A stretch of DNA of 64,000 bases from Rhodospirillales bacterium (GTDB taxonomy: Bacteria > Pseudomonadota > Alphaproteobacteria > Rhodospirillales > UBA2165): positions 62,001 to 126,000 of the forward strand of contig JAJDXO010000041.1 of assembly GCA_022823235.1 (NCBI GenBank), in the 5' to 3' direction. Both the position numbers and the translations under genes were made by a program. Below are positions 9,232 to 18,295 of the stretch, piece by piece. The stretch's first letter is position 1, and every line of letters begins with the position of its first letter. The notes beneath the pieces were generated by a model. It worked only from the letters and a program-made list of their open reading frames with translations, had not been told where the DNA came from and did not search any database.

Positions 9232-10606
9232 ATTTTTCCCGGTACTTGCGCACCACCGTCAGCGCGATCACGTTGAGGATGAGGGTGACGACGAAGAGCA
9301 CCAGACCGAGGGCGAACGCCGCCAATGTCTTGGCGCTGTCAAACTCCTGGTCGCCGACGAGCAGGGTAACGATCTGCACGGTAACGGTGGTTACGGCTTC
9401 CAACGGATTCGCCGTGAGGTTGGCCGACAGGCCGGCCGCCATGACTACGATCATCGTCTCGCCGATCGCCCGGCTGACGGCCAGGAGGATGCTGCCGACG
9501 ATTCCCGGCAACGCGGCCGGAATGACCACCTGCTTGACGGTCTCCGATCTGGTTGCGCCGACGGCATAAGCACCATCACGCAGCGACTGCGGCACGGCAT
9601 TTATGATGTCGTCCGATAGGGACGAGACGAAGGGTATGATCATGATCCCCATGACCAACCCGGCCGCCAGCGCGCTCTCGGATGCGACGGAAAGGCCGAC
9701 GCTATCGCCAAAGTCGCGAATAAAGGGACCGACGGTGAGCGCCGCGAAAAATCCGTATACGACCGTTGGAACGCCGGCGAGTATCTCAAGCAAGGGCTTC
9801 ACGATGCCTCGAACCTTGGGCGTCGCATACTCCGCCATATAGATCGCCGACATCAGACCGACCGGCACGGCGACGAGCATGGAGATCATCGTAATCAGCA
9901 GCGTGCCGGTAAAAATCGGCACCGCGCCAAAGGCGCCGGTCGAGCCGACCTGGTCCGCCCGCAATGCGGTCTGGGGGCTCCAGTGAAGACCAAACAGGAA
10001 CTCCAGGGCCGAGACTTTGGCAAAGAAGCGCATGGCTTCGAACATCAGGGACAGAACGATGCCGATGGTCGTCAAAATCGCGATGGTGGAGCAGATGACC
10101 AGCATAATCCTGATCATTCGCTCGACACTGTGCCGGCTGCGGAATCGGGCGGAAATTTGACGCTTCGCCAGCGCCAATCCCACGCCACCGGCAATCAGCA
10201 CAAGAACGACCTGAAGCCCGGTGCTCACCAGACTCAAATTGGAATATTGCCGGGCGGCGGCAATCTTATACGGATCGATATCCGCCCCTTGCCGGGTGCC
10301 GGCGGCGATATTTGCGATCTCGTTCAGAAGCAACTCCAGCTGAGATTTGGGGAGCGCCTGCTGCTCGGTCGGCAGCGAAGTGACAAGTATGCCGTTGATA
10401 ATCGTGGTTTCGAAGATCAGCCAGGCAAAGACGATGATCACGACGGGAACAAGGCACCAAAGCGCGACATAAGCGCCGTGATATTCCGGTAGGGAATGAA
10501 GCCGGCGGCGTTCGCCGTTCACGGTGCCGAGGGCCCGGCGGCGGCCAATCTGATAACCGTATGCCGTCAAACCGAGGATCGCGATTAGAAGAATAACGGT
10601 GTTCAC
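9224..10606 (-). CDS. pstC: phosphate ABC transporter permease PstC
   Basis: The partner permease to PstA has 460 residues. It has a membrane helix at the extreme N-terminus, a periplasmic-type segment, and then the permease core with about six helices. Visible family features are FLFGLHWSP, VPIFTGTLLITMISMLVAVPVGLMSAIY (cited by position, about residues 235-262), the EAA loop SLRDGAYAVGATRSETVKQVV, and GETMIVVMAAG. Like PstA it is longer than the enteric homologue because of an N-terminal extension. It follows pstS after a 143-bp gap containing a strong hairpin. Confidence 0.94.
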   Translation of the reverse strand: MNTVILLIAILGLTAYGYQIGRRRALGTVNGERRRLHSLPEYHGAYVALWCLVPVVIIVFAWLIFETTIINGILVTSLPTEQQALPKSQLELLLNEIANIAAGTRQGADIDPYKIAAARQYSNLSLVSTGLQVVLVLIAGGVGLALAKRQISARFRSRHSVERMIRIMLVICSTIAILTTIGIVLSLMFEAMRFFAKVSALEFLFGLHWSPQTALRADQVGSTGAFGAVPIFTGTLLITMISMLVAVPVGLMSAIYMAEYATPKVRGIVKPLLEILAGVPTVVYGFFAALTVGPFIRDFGDSVGLSVASESALAAGLVMGIMIIPFVSSLSDDIINAVPQSLRDGAYAVGATRSETVKQVVIPAALPGIVGSILLAVSRAIGETMIVVMAAGLSANLTANPLEAVTTVTVQIVTLLVGDQEFDSAKTLAAFALGLVLFVVTLILNVIALTVVRKYREKYD

Positions 10607-10710
10607 GTCCTAGTCCCCGATCCCCGGCGCTTGGGGCAATGTACGCATTTCGCTGGGCGGTAAATTTTCTTGTACGATTTCCGGGTCGCACCCGGGTTTG
10701 GATGAAGTGC

Positions 10711-10741
10711 GGGGCGGCGACACCTTGCCCGTCACCGCCCC
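10711..10741 (-). terminator. hairpin between pstS and pstC (attenuator or mRNA stabiliser)
   Basis: Arms GGGGCGGCGAC (10711-10721) and GTCACCGCCCC (10731-10741) pair with one mismatch around a 9-base loop. The hairpin begins nine bases after the pstS stop. No U-run follows, so full termination is doubtful. A structure here would let much more PstS than PstCAB be made, as known for other periplasmic-binding-protein operons. Confidence 0.5.
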
Positions 10742-10749
10742 GAAGTCCG

Positions 10750-11763
10750 CTACATGCTCAGCGGCGCGAGGCCACGCGCGCTGGTCATGACTTTCTTGCG
10801 GTCGGCGTCGGGAAGCGGGATCAGGCCCTTGTCGACCAGATATCCGTCCGGCCCCCAGGCCTTCTCGGAGGTGAACTCGTTCACGTACTCCTTGATGCCG
10901 GGGATCGCACCGACGTGCTGTTGCTTGACGTAGAAGAACAGGGAGCGGGAAACGGCGTACTTGCCCGACGCAATGTTGTCGAAAGTCGGTTGAACGCCGT
11001 CAACGCGGGCGCCCTGAATCTTGTCGGAGTTCTGATCGAGGAAGCTGAACCCGAAGATGCCGACCGCGGCGGGGTTGGCTTCGAGCTTCTGAACGATCAG
11101 GTTGTCGTTTTCACCGGCCTCGACGAAGGCGCCGTCCTCGCGAATGGCGTGGCACTTCTTCTTGGCCAGGCCGAGGGCCTTGGCGGCCGGGACGGCCTTG
11201 CAGCCGCCTTCCATGGCCAATTCCACGAACGCGTCGCGGGTACCGGAGGTCGGGGGCGGGCCGAGAACCTCGATTTTGGTCTTCGGCAGGCTCTTGTCGA
11301 TGTCGCTCCAGTTCTTGTAGGGGTTGTCTACCAGCTTGCCGTTCCGCGGAACCTTGTGGGCCAGGGCCAGGAAGATCTGGGCCTTGGTCAGGCTCATCGG
11401 CCGGGCCTTCTTGGAACTGCCGAGAACGATGCCGTCAAAGCCGACCTTCACCTCGGTGATGCCGATGCCGGCCGCCTTACACTTCTCGAACTCGGACTTC
11501 TTGATCCGGCGGGACGCGTTGGTGATGTCTGGATGGTTGACGCCGATACCGGCGCAGAACAGCTTCATGCCGCCGCCTGAACCGGTGCTCTCGACAACCG
11601 GGGTCTTAAACTTCGCCGACTTGCCGAAGGCTTCGGCGACGGCCGCCGAGAACGGGAAAACCGTGGACGAACCGACAATGCGAATCTGATCCCGGGCTTC
11701 CGCTGCACCCGCGAAGGCGACCGTCACGGCCGCGGCGGCGAGTACGAAGGACTTCCTCATCAT
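10750..11763 (-). CDS. pstS: periplasmic phosphate-binding protein PstS
   Basis: PstS captures phosphate in the periplasm for PstCAB. The 337-residue protein has a signal peptide (residues 1-19, cleavage near AEA-RD), then IRIVGSSTVFPFSAAVAEAF with the phosphate-binding SST. Further phosphate-contact blocks are VVESTGSGGGMK and GPPPTSGTRDAF (SGTRD type). I chose the ATG at 11763, which has AGGAG ten bases upstream; a GTG at 11772 is too close to that site. A three-unit Pho box lies 90-122 bases upstream. The gene is the first of the Pst operon proper, after phoR. Confidence 0.95.
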   Translation of the reverse strand: MMRKSFVLAAAAVTVAFAGAAEARDQIRIVGSSTVFPFSAAVAEAFGKSAKFKTPVVESTGSGGGMKLFCAGIGVNHPDITNASRRIKKSEFEKCKAAGIGITEVKVGFDGIVLGSSKKARPMSLTKAQIFLALAHKVPRNGKLVDNPYKNWSDIDKSLPKTKIEVLGPPPTSGTRDAFVELAMEGGCKAVPAAKALGLAKKKCHAIREDGAFVEAGENDNLIVQKLEANPAAVGIFGFSFLDQNSDKIQGARVDGVQPTFDNIASGKYAVSRSLFFYVKQQHVGAIPGIKEYVNEFTSEKAWGPDGYLVDKGLIPLPDADRKKVMTSARGLAPLSM

Positions 11764-11852
11764 AATAGACACTCTCCTGTGAGATCCTGTGATCGAACGG
11801 TCAATGGCGTTTCACGCCTGATGAGCCGCGACTCTAGGAACCGGCCGAGCAT

Positions 11853-11885
11853 CTTTTATGACATTGTCATTACAATTTTATGACA
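11853..11885 (-). promoter_or_regulatory. Pho box with three tandem 11-bp PhoB sites
   Basis: Read on the minus strand, 11885-11875 is TGTCATAAAAT, 11874-11864 is TGTAATGACAA and 11863-11853 is TGTCATAAAAG. These are three head-to-tail 11-mers, the spacing PhoB requires, with units 1 and 3 matching the consensus TGTCATAAA and the middle one degenerate. The array lies 90 bp upstream of the pstS start, so PhoB activation of pstSCAB-phoU-phoB is strongly indicated. Confidence 0.88.
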
Positions 11886-11919
11886 CTCCCAACCCATATA
11901 TTTCAATAGGTTGCGACGG

Positions 11920-13065
11920 TTAACCCTGGGCTGATCGTGGTTCTGATTCGATGGGGAGATGCACCGTGAACGTGGCGCCCTCACCGACCTCGCTCCGGAT
12001 CGCCAAATGACCCCGGTGACGGTTGACGATGTGCTTGACGATCGCCAGCCCGAGACCGGTCCCGCCCAACTCCCGGGAGCGCCCTTTGTCGACCCGATAA
12101 AACCGTTCCGTAAGGCGGGCCAGGTGTTCCTGCGCGATCCCGCCGCCCTCGTCGGTAACGGCGATGGACAGGCCGGGTTCCCGTGATCCCGGGACCGGGA
12201 CCGCCGGGGTAACCCTGACGTTCACGACCGTTCCCCGCCGGCCGTATTTGACGGCGTTGTCGAACAGGTTGTGAAAAACCTGCACCAGCTCGTCGTGGTC
12301 GCCGATGACCGGCGGCAGGTTCGCGGCGCAATCCACCTTGATCATCATGTTCTTTTCTTCGGCGCGCAGCGTCAGCATTTCCGCCGTCGACCGAAGCACC
12401 ATACCGATATCCAGCATATCGCCGGGGCGCACATGCTCCATGGTTTCGACCCGGGACAGCGACAGCAGGTCATCGATCAGCCGGGACATGCGCCGGGCTT
12501 CCTCGGCCATCATCGCAAGAAACTTTTCCCGTGCACCCTCGTCGTCGGCCGCCGGGCCCCGTAACGTCTCGATGAAGCCGACGAGCGATGAGATGGGTGA
12601 GCGCAATTCGTGGCTGACATTGGCGATGAAGTCGGCCCGCATTTCCTCGGCCGCCCGGGCGCCGGTGACATCTTCGAAAATCAGCATGGCCGCCGCCGCC
12701 TCGTCGTCCAGGGCCAAGGCGCGGACCAGGAAGCTCCGTTGCACCGGGGACGGAACCGAAATATCCACGGTCAGGCTTCTGCCCGTCCCGATCACCCGGT
12801 CGGCAATCTCGAGGACCGCCGGGTGCCGGAACGACAATGCCAGATCGCGCCCGGCGAACCGCCCGCTCAGCACGTCGCCCGCGGCGGTATTGGCGAACAG
12901 CACCTCCCGCCGCCGGTTGAGCAAAATAACCGGGTCGGGAAATTGATCGAGGATGACCGTGTCGGGCGTCGGCCCGTGCGCGGTCGGCTGCTGTATGTCC
13001 TGATCGGCCACGCGTGGCTCCGTGGATAGCGGCCGGCTCCGCGATTCGTGCGCGGAATCGCCCAC
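11920..13065 (-). CDS. phoR: phosphate regulon sensor kinase PhoR, without membrane segments
   Basis: The 381-residue histidine kinase contains a PAS-like domain (about residues 35-130), the phospho-acceptor block NVSHELRSPISSLVGFIETL with His152, and a HATPase domain with N box FHNLFDNAVKYGR and G boxes DEGGGI and GGTGLGLAIVK. Context makes it the PhoB kinase. The usual N-terminal transmembrane helices of PhoR are absent. The protein starts with about 35 polar residues, an in-frame stop lies about 30 bases upstream of the GTG start, and no other start codon lies between. It may therefore be soluble and signal through PstB/PhoU in the cytosol. A stop and the Pho box separate it from pstS. Confidence 0.87.
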   Translation of the reverse strand: MGDSAHESRSRPLSTEPRVADQDIQQPTAHGPTPDTVILDQFPDPVILLNRRREVLFANTAAGDVLSGRFAGRDLALSFRHPAVLEIADRVIGTGRSLTVDISVPSPVQRSFLVRALALDDEAAAAMLIFEDVTGARAAEEMRADFIANVSHELRSPISSLVGFIETLRGPAADDEGAREKFLAMMAEEARRMSRLIDDLLSLSRVETMEHVRPGDMLDIGMVLRSTAEMLTLRAEEKNMMIKVDCAANLPPVIGDHDELVQVFHNLFDNAVKYGRRGTVVNVRVTPAVPVPGSREPGLSIAVTDEGGGIAQEHLARLTERFYRVDKGRSRELGGTGLGLAIVKHIVNRHRGHLAIRSEVGEGATFTVHLPIESEPRSAQG

Positions 13066-13116
13066 TTTTAGCGCTTTATGGCCAATTGAGCAAAATCAGA
13101 TGACGATTGATAGAGT

Positions 13117-13147
13117 ACGGCGGCCCTCCATGCCGAAGGGCCGCCGT
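13117..13147 (-). terminator. hairpin terminator after the peroxiredoxin gene
   Basis: Perfect 11-bp arms ACGGCGGCCCT (13117-13127) and AGGGCCGCCGT (13137-13147) enclose a 9-base loop. It begins 22 bases after the peroxiredoxin stop and lies upstream of phoR. The U-run is weak, so efficiency is uncertain, but stem strength and position fit transcription termination. Confidence 0.62.
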
Positions 13148-13168
13148 CCGTTCATCGGGGTCGACCGG

Positions 13169-13831
13169 CTACTTGCCGGGATCGGGAACGTACCGGAGAT
13201 ACGGGAGCGGCGCGTTCCAGCCGTCCGGGTACTTCTCTTTCGCCTGTTCGTCGGAGATGGCCGGCAGAATCACGACGTCTTCTCCGGGATTCCAGTTGAC
13301 CGGCGTCGCAACCTGCTCCTTCGCCGTCAGTTGAATGGAATCCAGCAGGCGCAGAATTTCGTCGAAGTTCCGTCCCGAACTCATCGGATAGGTGAACGTC
13401 GCCTTGATCTTCTTGTCGGGCCCGATGATGAACACGGATCGCGCCGTGGCGTTGTCGGCGGCCGTCCGGCCTTCCGAAGTGTCTCCGGTGTCCGCCGGCA
13501 GCATGTCATACGCCTTGACCACCTTGAGCTCGGGATCGCCGACCAGGGGATAATTGAGTTCATTGCCCTGGGAACTCTTGATGTCCTCGGACCACTTCTC
13601 ATGCTCGGCGACGCCGTCGACGCTTATACCGATGATCTTGCAGCCGCGCTTTTCGAATTCGGGTCTCAGTCCGGCCATATAGCCGAGTTCGGTGGTGCAG
13701 ATCGGCGTGAAGTCCTTGGGGTGCGAGAACAAGATCGCCCAGCCCGATCCGATCCAGTCGTGGAAATCGATCGTGCCTTCCGTCGATTCGGCCGTGAAAT
13801 CCGGCGCTTCGTCATTGATTCTGAGTGCCAT
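13169..13831 (-). CDS. peroxiredoxin of the Prx6 (1-Cys) type
   Basis: The 220-residue thiol peroxidase reduces hydrogen peroxide and organic hydroperoxides. The active-site block SHPKDFTPICTTELG places the peroxidatic Cys at residue 45, and the conserved Arg/Trp elements of the Prx6 class follow later (TARSVFIIGPDKKIKATFTYP). The length and the long C-terminal dimerisation region (NWNPGEDVVILPAISDEQA) match Prx6 rather than the shorter AhpC/Bcp classes. The only other cysteine, in KRGCKIIG, is not at a resolving position. The start at 13831 is preceded by GGAGG; a longer open frame to 13984 has no ribosome site and an arginine-rich nonsense-like N-terminus. Confidence 0.93.
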   Translation of the reverse strand: MALRINDEAPDFTAESTEGTIDFHDWIGSGWAILFSHPKDFTPICTTELGYMAGLRPEFEKRGCKIIGISVDGVAEHEKWSEDIKSSQGNELNYPLVGDPELKVVKAYDMLPADTGDTSEGRTAADNATARSVFIIGPDKKIKATFTYPMSSGRNFDEILRLLDSIQLTAKEQVATPVNWNPGEDVVILPAISDEQAKEKYPDGWNAPLPYLRYVPDPGK

Positions 13832-13889
13832 GGGTCCCTCCGGGGTGCTTGGTTTGGCTGAATTATAGGCCGCGCGGCCATGCACGGCA

Positions 13890-14213
13890 TCAAAAAATCT
13901 GTTTGGTCGCCGCGTTTGCGAACACCTCCGCCGATGACGCCGCGATGCCGATGTCCGACCGCTGGTGGGCGGACAGGCGCTCAACCTCCAGGACGATCCG
14001 GCGCTCGGCGTTGCGCTCGAGGATGAAGCGGATACCGTCGACCACGCCGGCGGCGAACCGCTTGATATCGTCGATCGTCAGCCGCAGGCCATTGCTCAAA
14101 TGCCGGTAGCGCGCGTAGTCCCGGGCGGAATCCGGGTCCAGCCGCAGGGCCGGGAGGCCGGCGAGACTCAGCCGGCCGGCATCGATGGAAGCGTCTTTCG
14201 ACAGGGCGTTCAT
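13890..14213 (-). CDS. small protein of unknown function
   Basis: This 107-residue reading frame starts at the ATG at 14213 with GAGAG upstream, and diverges from the acyl-CoA ligase gene. The sequence has a helical, charged segment (DDIKRFAAGVVDGIRFILERNAERRIVLEVERLSAHQ) and ends with a small-residue run. I do not recognise a family. Third-position GC looks like the neighbouring genes, and the frame has no competing longer frame, so it is probably real. There is no signal peptide or membrane segment. Confidence 0.5.
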   Translation of the reverse strand: MNALSKDASIDAGRLSLAGLPALRLDPDSARDYARYRHLSNGLRLTIDDIKRFAAGVVDGIRFILERNAERRIVLEVERLSAHQRSDIGIAASSAEVFANAATKQIF

Positions 14214-14389
14214 GGTAGACTCTCTTTCTTTTTGATTGTCATTGCCGTTACGGGGGATATAGCCGAAAAGTTCAACAGTTCGAGCCGCTTGCGAGTCATT
14301 TCTGCCTTGCAGAAAATGCATGGCTCGTCGAATTCGGGCGGAAATCCGGGATGGTTGCGAAGCCACGCCAATGGGGTAAGCTTCTCATC

Positions 14390-16054
14390 ATGAGCAACGA
14401 CGACAAGGTTCCAGGCGGTGGTCCGAGCGCTCATTCGGACACTTTCGCCGCCGACAGTCTGCCGCCCGAGGAGCTGTGGCCGGACTTCGAATATTCGCTC
14501 CCCGAACTCGCCGCCTACCCGGACCGGATCAACGTCGCCAAGGTCCTGCTCGACGATCAGGTCGCCGCGGGCAAAGGCGGCAATCCCGTCCTGCACCTGG
14601 CCGAGGAGACGTGGACGTACGCCGGACTGCAAAAGCGCGTCAATCAAATTGCCCGGGTGCTGGCCGAGGATCACGGCCTGGTTCCCGGCAACCGGGTGCT
14701 GCTGCGCGGCGCCAACACGCCCATGCTGGTCGCCTGCTGGTTTGCCGTCCTGAAAGCCGGCGGCATTTGCGTCACCACCATGCCGCTGCTGCGCGCCCGG
14801 GAGTTGATCTACACCATGGATCGGGGAGGCGTCACCCATGCGCTCTGCGAGGCCGGCCTGTCGGACGAAATGGAGGAAGCCGCCGCCGGCTGGCCGGAGC
14901 TCAAACACCTCGCGTTCTTTTCCCCGGCCGGCGACGGCGCGGGTTCCCTCGAGACCGCCATGGAGAGCAAACCCTCGGATTTCGAGGCGGTGGACACCTC
15001 GGCCGGCGATGTCGCCCTGATCGCCTTTACGTCCGGGTCCACCGGCGGGGCGAAAGGCACCATGCATTTCCATCGGGACGTGCTCGCCACCTGCGATTGC
15101 TTTCCCCGCCATATCGGCAAGATCGGGGAAACCGACGTCGTGACCGGAACCCCGCCGCTGGCGTTCACTTTCGGTCTCGGGGGCCTGACGGTATTTCCCA
15201 TGCGCTACGGCGCCTCGACCCGCTTCCTCACCGCACCGGCGCCCGATGAGGTGCTGGACACCATCCAGCGCTACGGCGTGACACAGATCTACACCGCGCC
15301 GACCGCCTACCGGGCGATGGCCGACTTGTGGGGCAAATACGATATTTCATCGCTGCGTCAGGGAATTTCGGCGGGAGAGACATTGCCCAAGGCGACGTGG
15401 GAAGCCTTCAGGGACGCCACCGGCATCCGGCTGATCGACGGCCTCGGCGCCACCGAGATGTTCCATATTTTCGTGTCCGAGACCCCCGGCAACATGCGGG
15501 CCGGCTTTACCGGCCGCGCGATTCCCGGTTACCGGGCCAAGGTGGTCGGCGACGACGGAAACGAGGCGCCGCCGGGCACGCCGGGCCAACTCGCGGTCAA
15601 GGGCCCCACCGGCTGCCGCTACATCAACGACATCGAGCGGCAGAAAATGTACGTGAAGGACGGCTGGAACTATCCCGGCGACGTCTATGAAATGAGCGAC
15701 GATGGCTACTTCCGCTACGTGGCGCGGGGCGACGATATGATCATTTCGTCCGGCTACAACATTTCCGGCCCGGAGGTGGAGGCGATGCTGCTCGAACACC
15801 CGGCGGTCGCCGAGTGCGCCGTCGTCGCTTCGCCGGATCCCGACCGCACCAACATCGTCAAGGCGTTCATCGTGCCGCGGCCCGGCACCGAGACCGGCGA
15901 GGCGTTGAGCGCCGAACTGCAGGATTTCGTCAAGAACGGGATCGCGCCCTACAAGTACCCCCGCGCCGTGGAGTACATCGACGAACTGCCCAAGACCCAG
16001 ACCGGCAAGGTCCAGCGCTTCGTGCTTAGGCAGCGGGAATGGGAGAAGAGCTAG
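14390..16054 (+). CDS. acyl-CoA synthetase of the benzoate/2-aminobenzoate-CoA ligase group
   Basis: The 554-residue ANL-superfamily enzyme activates a carboxylic acid with ATP and CoA. The P-loop AFTSGSTGGAKGTMHFHRD lies near residue 210, motif DGLGATEMFHIF near 350, and the C-terminal-domain hinge GRDD-type segment ARGDDMIISSGYNISGPEVE near 450. The catalytic lysine follows in LPKTQTGKVQRF at the end. The overall pattern resembles aryl-CoA ligases (benzoate, 2-aminobenzoate, 4-hydroxybenzoate), but the substrate cannot be read from sequence. The start at 14390 was chosen over 14351 because it gives the usual N-terminus. The gene converges with, and overlaps by 4 bp, the ThDP enzyme on the other strand. 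Confidence 0.85.
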   Translation: MSNDDKVPGGGPSAHSDTFAADSLPPEELWPDFEYSLPELAAYPDRINVAKVLLDDQVAAGKGGNPVLHLAEETWTYAGLQKRVNQIARVLAEDHGLVPGNRVLLRGANTPMLVACWFAVLKAGGICVTTMPLLRARELIYTMDRGGVTHALCEAGLSDEMEEAAAGWPELKHLAFFSPAGDGAGSLETAMESKPSDFEAVDTSAGDVALIAFTSGSTGGAKGTMHFHRDVLATCDCFPRHIGKIGETDVVTGTPPLAFTFGLGGLTVFPMRYGASTRFLTAPAPDEVLDTIQRYGVTQIYTAPTAYRAMADLWGKYDISSLRQGISAGETLPKATWEAFRDATGIRLIDGLGATEMFHIFVSETPGNMRAGFTGRAIPGYRAKVVGDDGNEAPPGTPGQLAVKGPTGCRYINDIERQKMYVKDGWNYPGDVYEMSDDGYFRYVARGDDMIISSGYNISGPEVEAMLLEHPAVAECAVVASPDPDRTNIVKAFIVPRPGTETGEALSAELQDFVKNGIAPYKYPRAVEYIDELPKTQTGKVQRFVLRQREWEKS

Positions 16055-17688
16055 ACTCCCCGCACCCTCTTCCTTGGGAAAAACGCCTGCCAGGGATCGA
16101 ATTCGCCCACCGGAACGTCGATGAGCACCGGGGCCGGGCGGCTGACGGCCTCCCGAAGCGCGGCGGTGAGCCCGGCCGGTCCCTCGGCCCGCATGGCCTC
16201 CATTCCGAAGACCCCCGCCAACTCGACGAAATCGGGGTTTTCCAAATCGCACGCGATGTAGGCTTCATCGTAGTTGAGTTTCTGGTAGCGGCGGACGCTG
16301 CCGTAGCCGCCGTCGGTTAGCACCACGACAATCAGGTTGATCCCGTTCTGGACCGCGGTCGCCAACTCCTGAACATTGAACATGAACCCGCCGTCACCGG
16401 TGATGCAGACCACGGGCCGGTCGGGGTGCGCCACCTTGGCGCCGAGCGCGGTTGGAAACGCGTAGCCGAGATTGCCCTGGTACCCCTGGCGGATGACGGT
16501 GCCCGGCTCATGCACCGGAAATCCCCACCATGCGTGATAGCCGACCTGGGTGATATCGAAGGCGACAAAGGCATTGTCCGGCAGGCCGGCCCGGATGGCG
16601 GCCGTCAGCGCGTGCTGGCCGGACATCCTGTCGGCCATCGCCGCCTCGGCCTCGGCCTTGAGTCGCAAGAGGTCGTCTCGGTTCCACCCCGACGACCCAT
16701 CGCCGGCCAGGGCGTGATTGAGCCGCGCCAGGACTTGCTTGGCGTCGGCCGACAAATGAACGTCCGCGGTCCAGGGCTCGGCCGACTGGCGGGGATCGAC
16801 GTCGATCCGGATGAGTTTCAGATCGTCGTCGTAACCCCAGTCGAACAATGGCTGCATGAGCCGCGTGCCGACGGCCAGCACGACATCGACCTCAGACCAG
16901 ATTTCGTGACCCGAGATCAGGGTGTGCGCGAGCTCGTGCCGGGTATCCAGCACGCCGATCCCGTTCTGGGTCATGATCACCGGCGCTTTGAGCCGTTCGG
17001 CGAGCGTCCGGACCTCCCGCGCCGCGCCGAACGCACCGCCGCCCGCATAGATGACCGGCCGCTTGGCCGCGGCGAGGAGCGATGCCGCGGCCGCCACGGA
17101 GTCATCATCCAATACGGCCCCGGCAATCGCCACATCGAACTCGTCGAAGTCCACCTCGCCTTCGGCGGCCAGCACGTCGGGCGCCACCTCCACGACGACC
17201 GGTCCCTGACGGCCCGACAGCGCCGTTCCAATGGCATCCGAGACGACGTCCGGCACCTCCGCCGGGTCGGTGATCGGGAGCTGCTCCTTGGTCACGGACC
17301 TGAGCGCCCCCATCTGATCGGTCACTTCGTGGAGGATGCCGTAGCCCTTGCCGATAAACCGGCTCGGGATTTGGCCGGTGATGCACAGCACCGGCGTGTT
17401 GCATCCGAAGGCGGTGGCGAGCGCCGCGCCGGCGTTCAGCAGGCCCGGCCCGGGCACCACGGCGCAGACACCCAGCTTGCCCGTGGTCTGGGCGTAGCCG
17501 GACGCCATATAGGCGCAGGCCTGCTCGTGCCGGGGATTGATCAGCCGGATGTGATCGCGGGCGTGGTATAAGGCGTTGAACAGCTCGTCCATCTGCACGC
17601 CCGGCAGTCCGAACACCGTTTCAACGCCGTGCCGGCGCAGGCACGCGACGATCGCCCGCGCGGCGGTGAGTGTTTTACTGTCGGACAT
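16051..17688 (-). CDS. thiamine-diphosphate-dependent enzyme (acetolactate synthase-like)
   Basis: The 545-residue protein has the three-domain ThDP fold. The N-terminal pyrimidine-binding domain has the catalytic Glu in NPRHEQACAYMASGYAQ, a central domain follows, and the C-terminal domain has the ThDP motif ITGDGGFMFNVQELATAVQN (GDG to N). It resembles acetolactate synthase large subunits and related decarboxylases of 2-oxo acids. No regulatory small subunit is adjacent, which argues for a catabolic decarboxylase or lyase. The start at 17688 is preceded by a G-rich GGGGGAG stretch. It diverges from the cupin gene. The precise substrate is unknown. Confidence 0.82.
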   Translation of the reverse strand: MSDSKTLTAARAIVACLRRHGVETVFGLPGVQMDELFNALYHARDHIRLINPRHEQACAYMASGYAQTTGKLGVCAVVPGPGLLNAGAALATAFGCNTPVLCITGQIPSRFIGKGYGILHEVTDQMGALRSVTKEQLPITDPAEVPDVVSDAIGTALSGRQGPVVVEVAPDVLAAEGEVDFDEFDVAIAGAVLDDDSVAAAASLLAAAKRPVIYAGGGAFGAAREVRTLAERLKAPVIMTQNGIGVLDTRHELAHTLISGHEIWSEVDVVLAVGTRLMQPLFDWGYDDDLKLIRIDVDPRQSAEPWTADVHLSADAKQVLARLNHALAGDGSSGWNRDDLLRLKAEAEAAMADRMSGQHALTAAIRAGLPDNAFVAFDITQVGYHAWWGFPVHEPGTVIRQGYQGNLGYAFPTALGAKVAHPDRPVVCITGDGGFMFNVQELATAVQNGINLIVVVLTDGGYGSVRRYQKLNYDEAYIACDLENPDFVELAGVFGMEAMRAEGPAGLTAALREAVSRPAPVLIDVPVGEFDPWQAFFPRKRVRGV

Positions 17689-17824
17689 CTCCCCCCTAGC
17701 ACCCCGCTTCCTGCATCCGATCATGGCAGGGAACATTGCGCGCACCAAGCGCCGCTGCGTTTCTCCGGCCCCAATGCCCCGCTATAGTGGTACACGGCAG
17801 AGACAGGCAGCGGGAGAGAACGGC

Positions 17825-18289
17825 ATGCAGAAACTGCGTTTAGTGGAACCGGAAGGCGGCAACCTGATCGCCGCCGGCGCCAATAAGCTCAACATCATGG
17901 TCGGCGCCGGCGATACGGGCGGGTCGTTCGAGCTCATCGAAGAGACCTGTCAGCCGGGTTTCGTCTCCCGCATGCACAAACACGACACGCGCTCCCAGAC
18001 CTTTTACATCATCGAAGGCTCCGCCGAGGTGACCGTCGGAGCAAAATTCTTCGCCGCCGAACAGGGCGCCTGCGTCCATGTGCCGCCGGGCGTCCCCCAC
18101 CAGATCGAATCCGAGGGCGGGATGAAGATGCTGATGATCTTCTCGCCGGGCGGCATGGAGGCGTTGTTTCAGGCGGTCGAAGACCTGACGCCCGAGCAGA
18201 AGGCCGATCCGGAATTCACCAAGGCCCTCTCCGCGTCTCACGACACCATCATGATGGATAGCGAGAGCAAGGGCACGGTCCTGGGGTAG
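17825..18289 (+). CDS. cupin-domain protein
   Basis: The 154-residue single-domain cupin has a conserved metal-site core: motif 1 with HKHDTRSQTFYIIEGSAEVTV and motif 2 with VHVPPGVPHQI. Cupins of this size may be dioxygenases, isomerases or binding proteins; nothing in the sequence fixes the reaction. The start ATG at 17825 has GGGAG upstream. It is followed after six bases by the PfpI-family gene, so the two are likely co-transcribed. Confidence 0.85.
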   Translation: MQKLRLVEPEGGNLIAAGANKLNIMVGAGDTGGSFELIEETCQPGFVSRMHKHDTRSQTFYIIEGSAEVTVGAKFFAAEQGACVHVPPGVPHQIESEGGMKMLMIFSPGGMEALFQAVEDLTPEQKADPEFTKALSASHDTIMMDSESKGTVLG

Positions 18290-18295
18290 ACGGCG

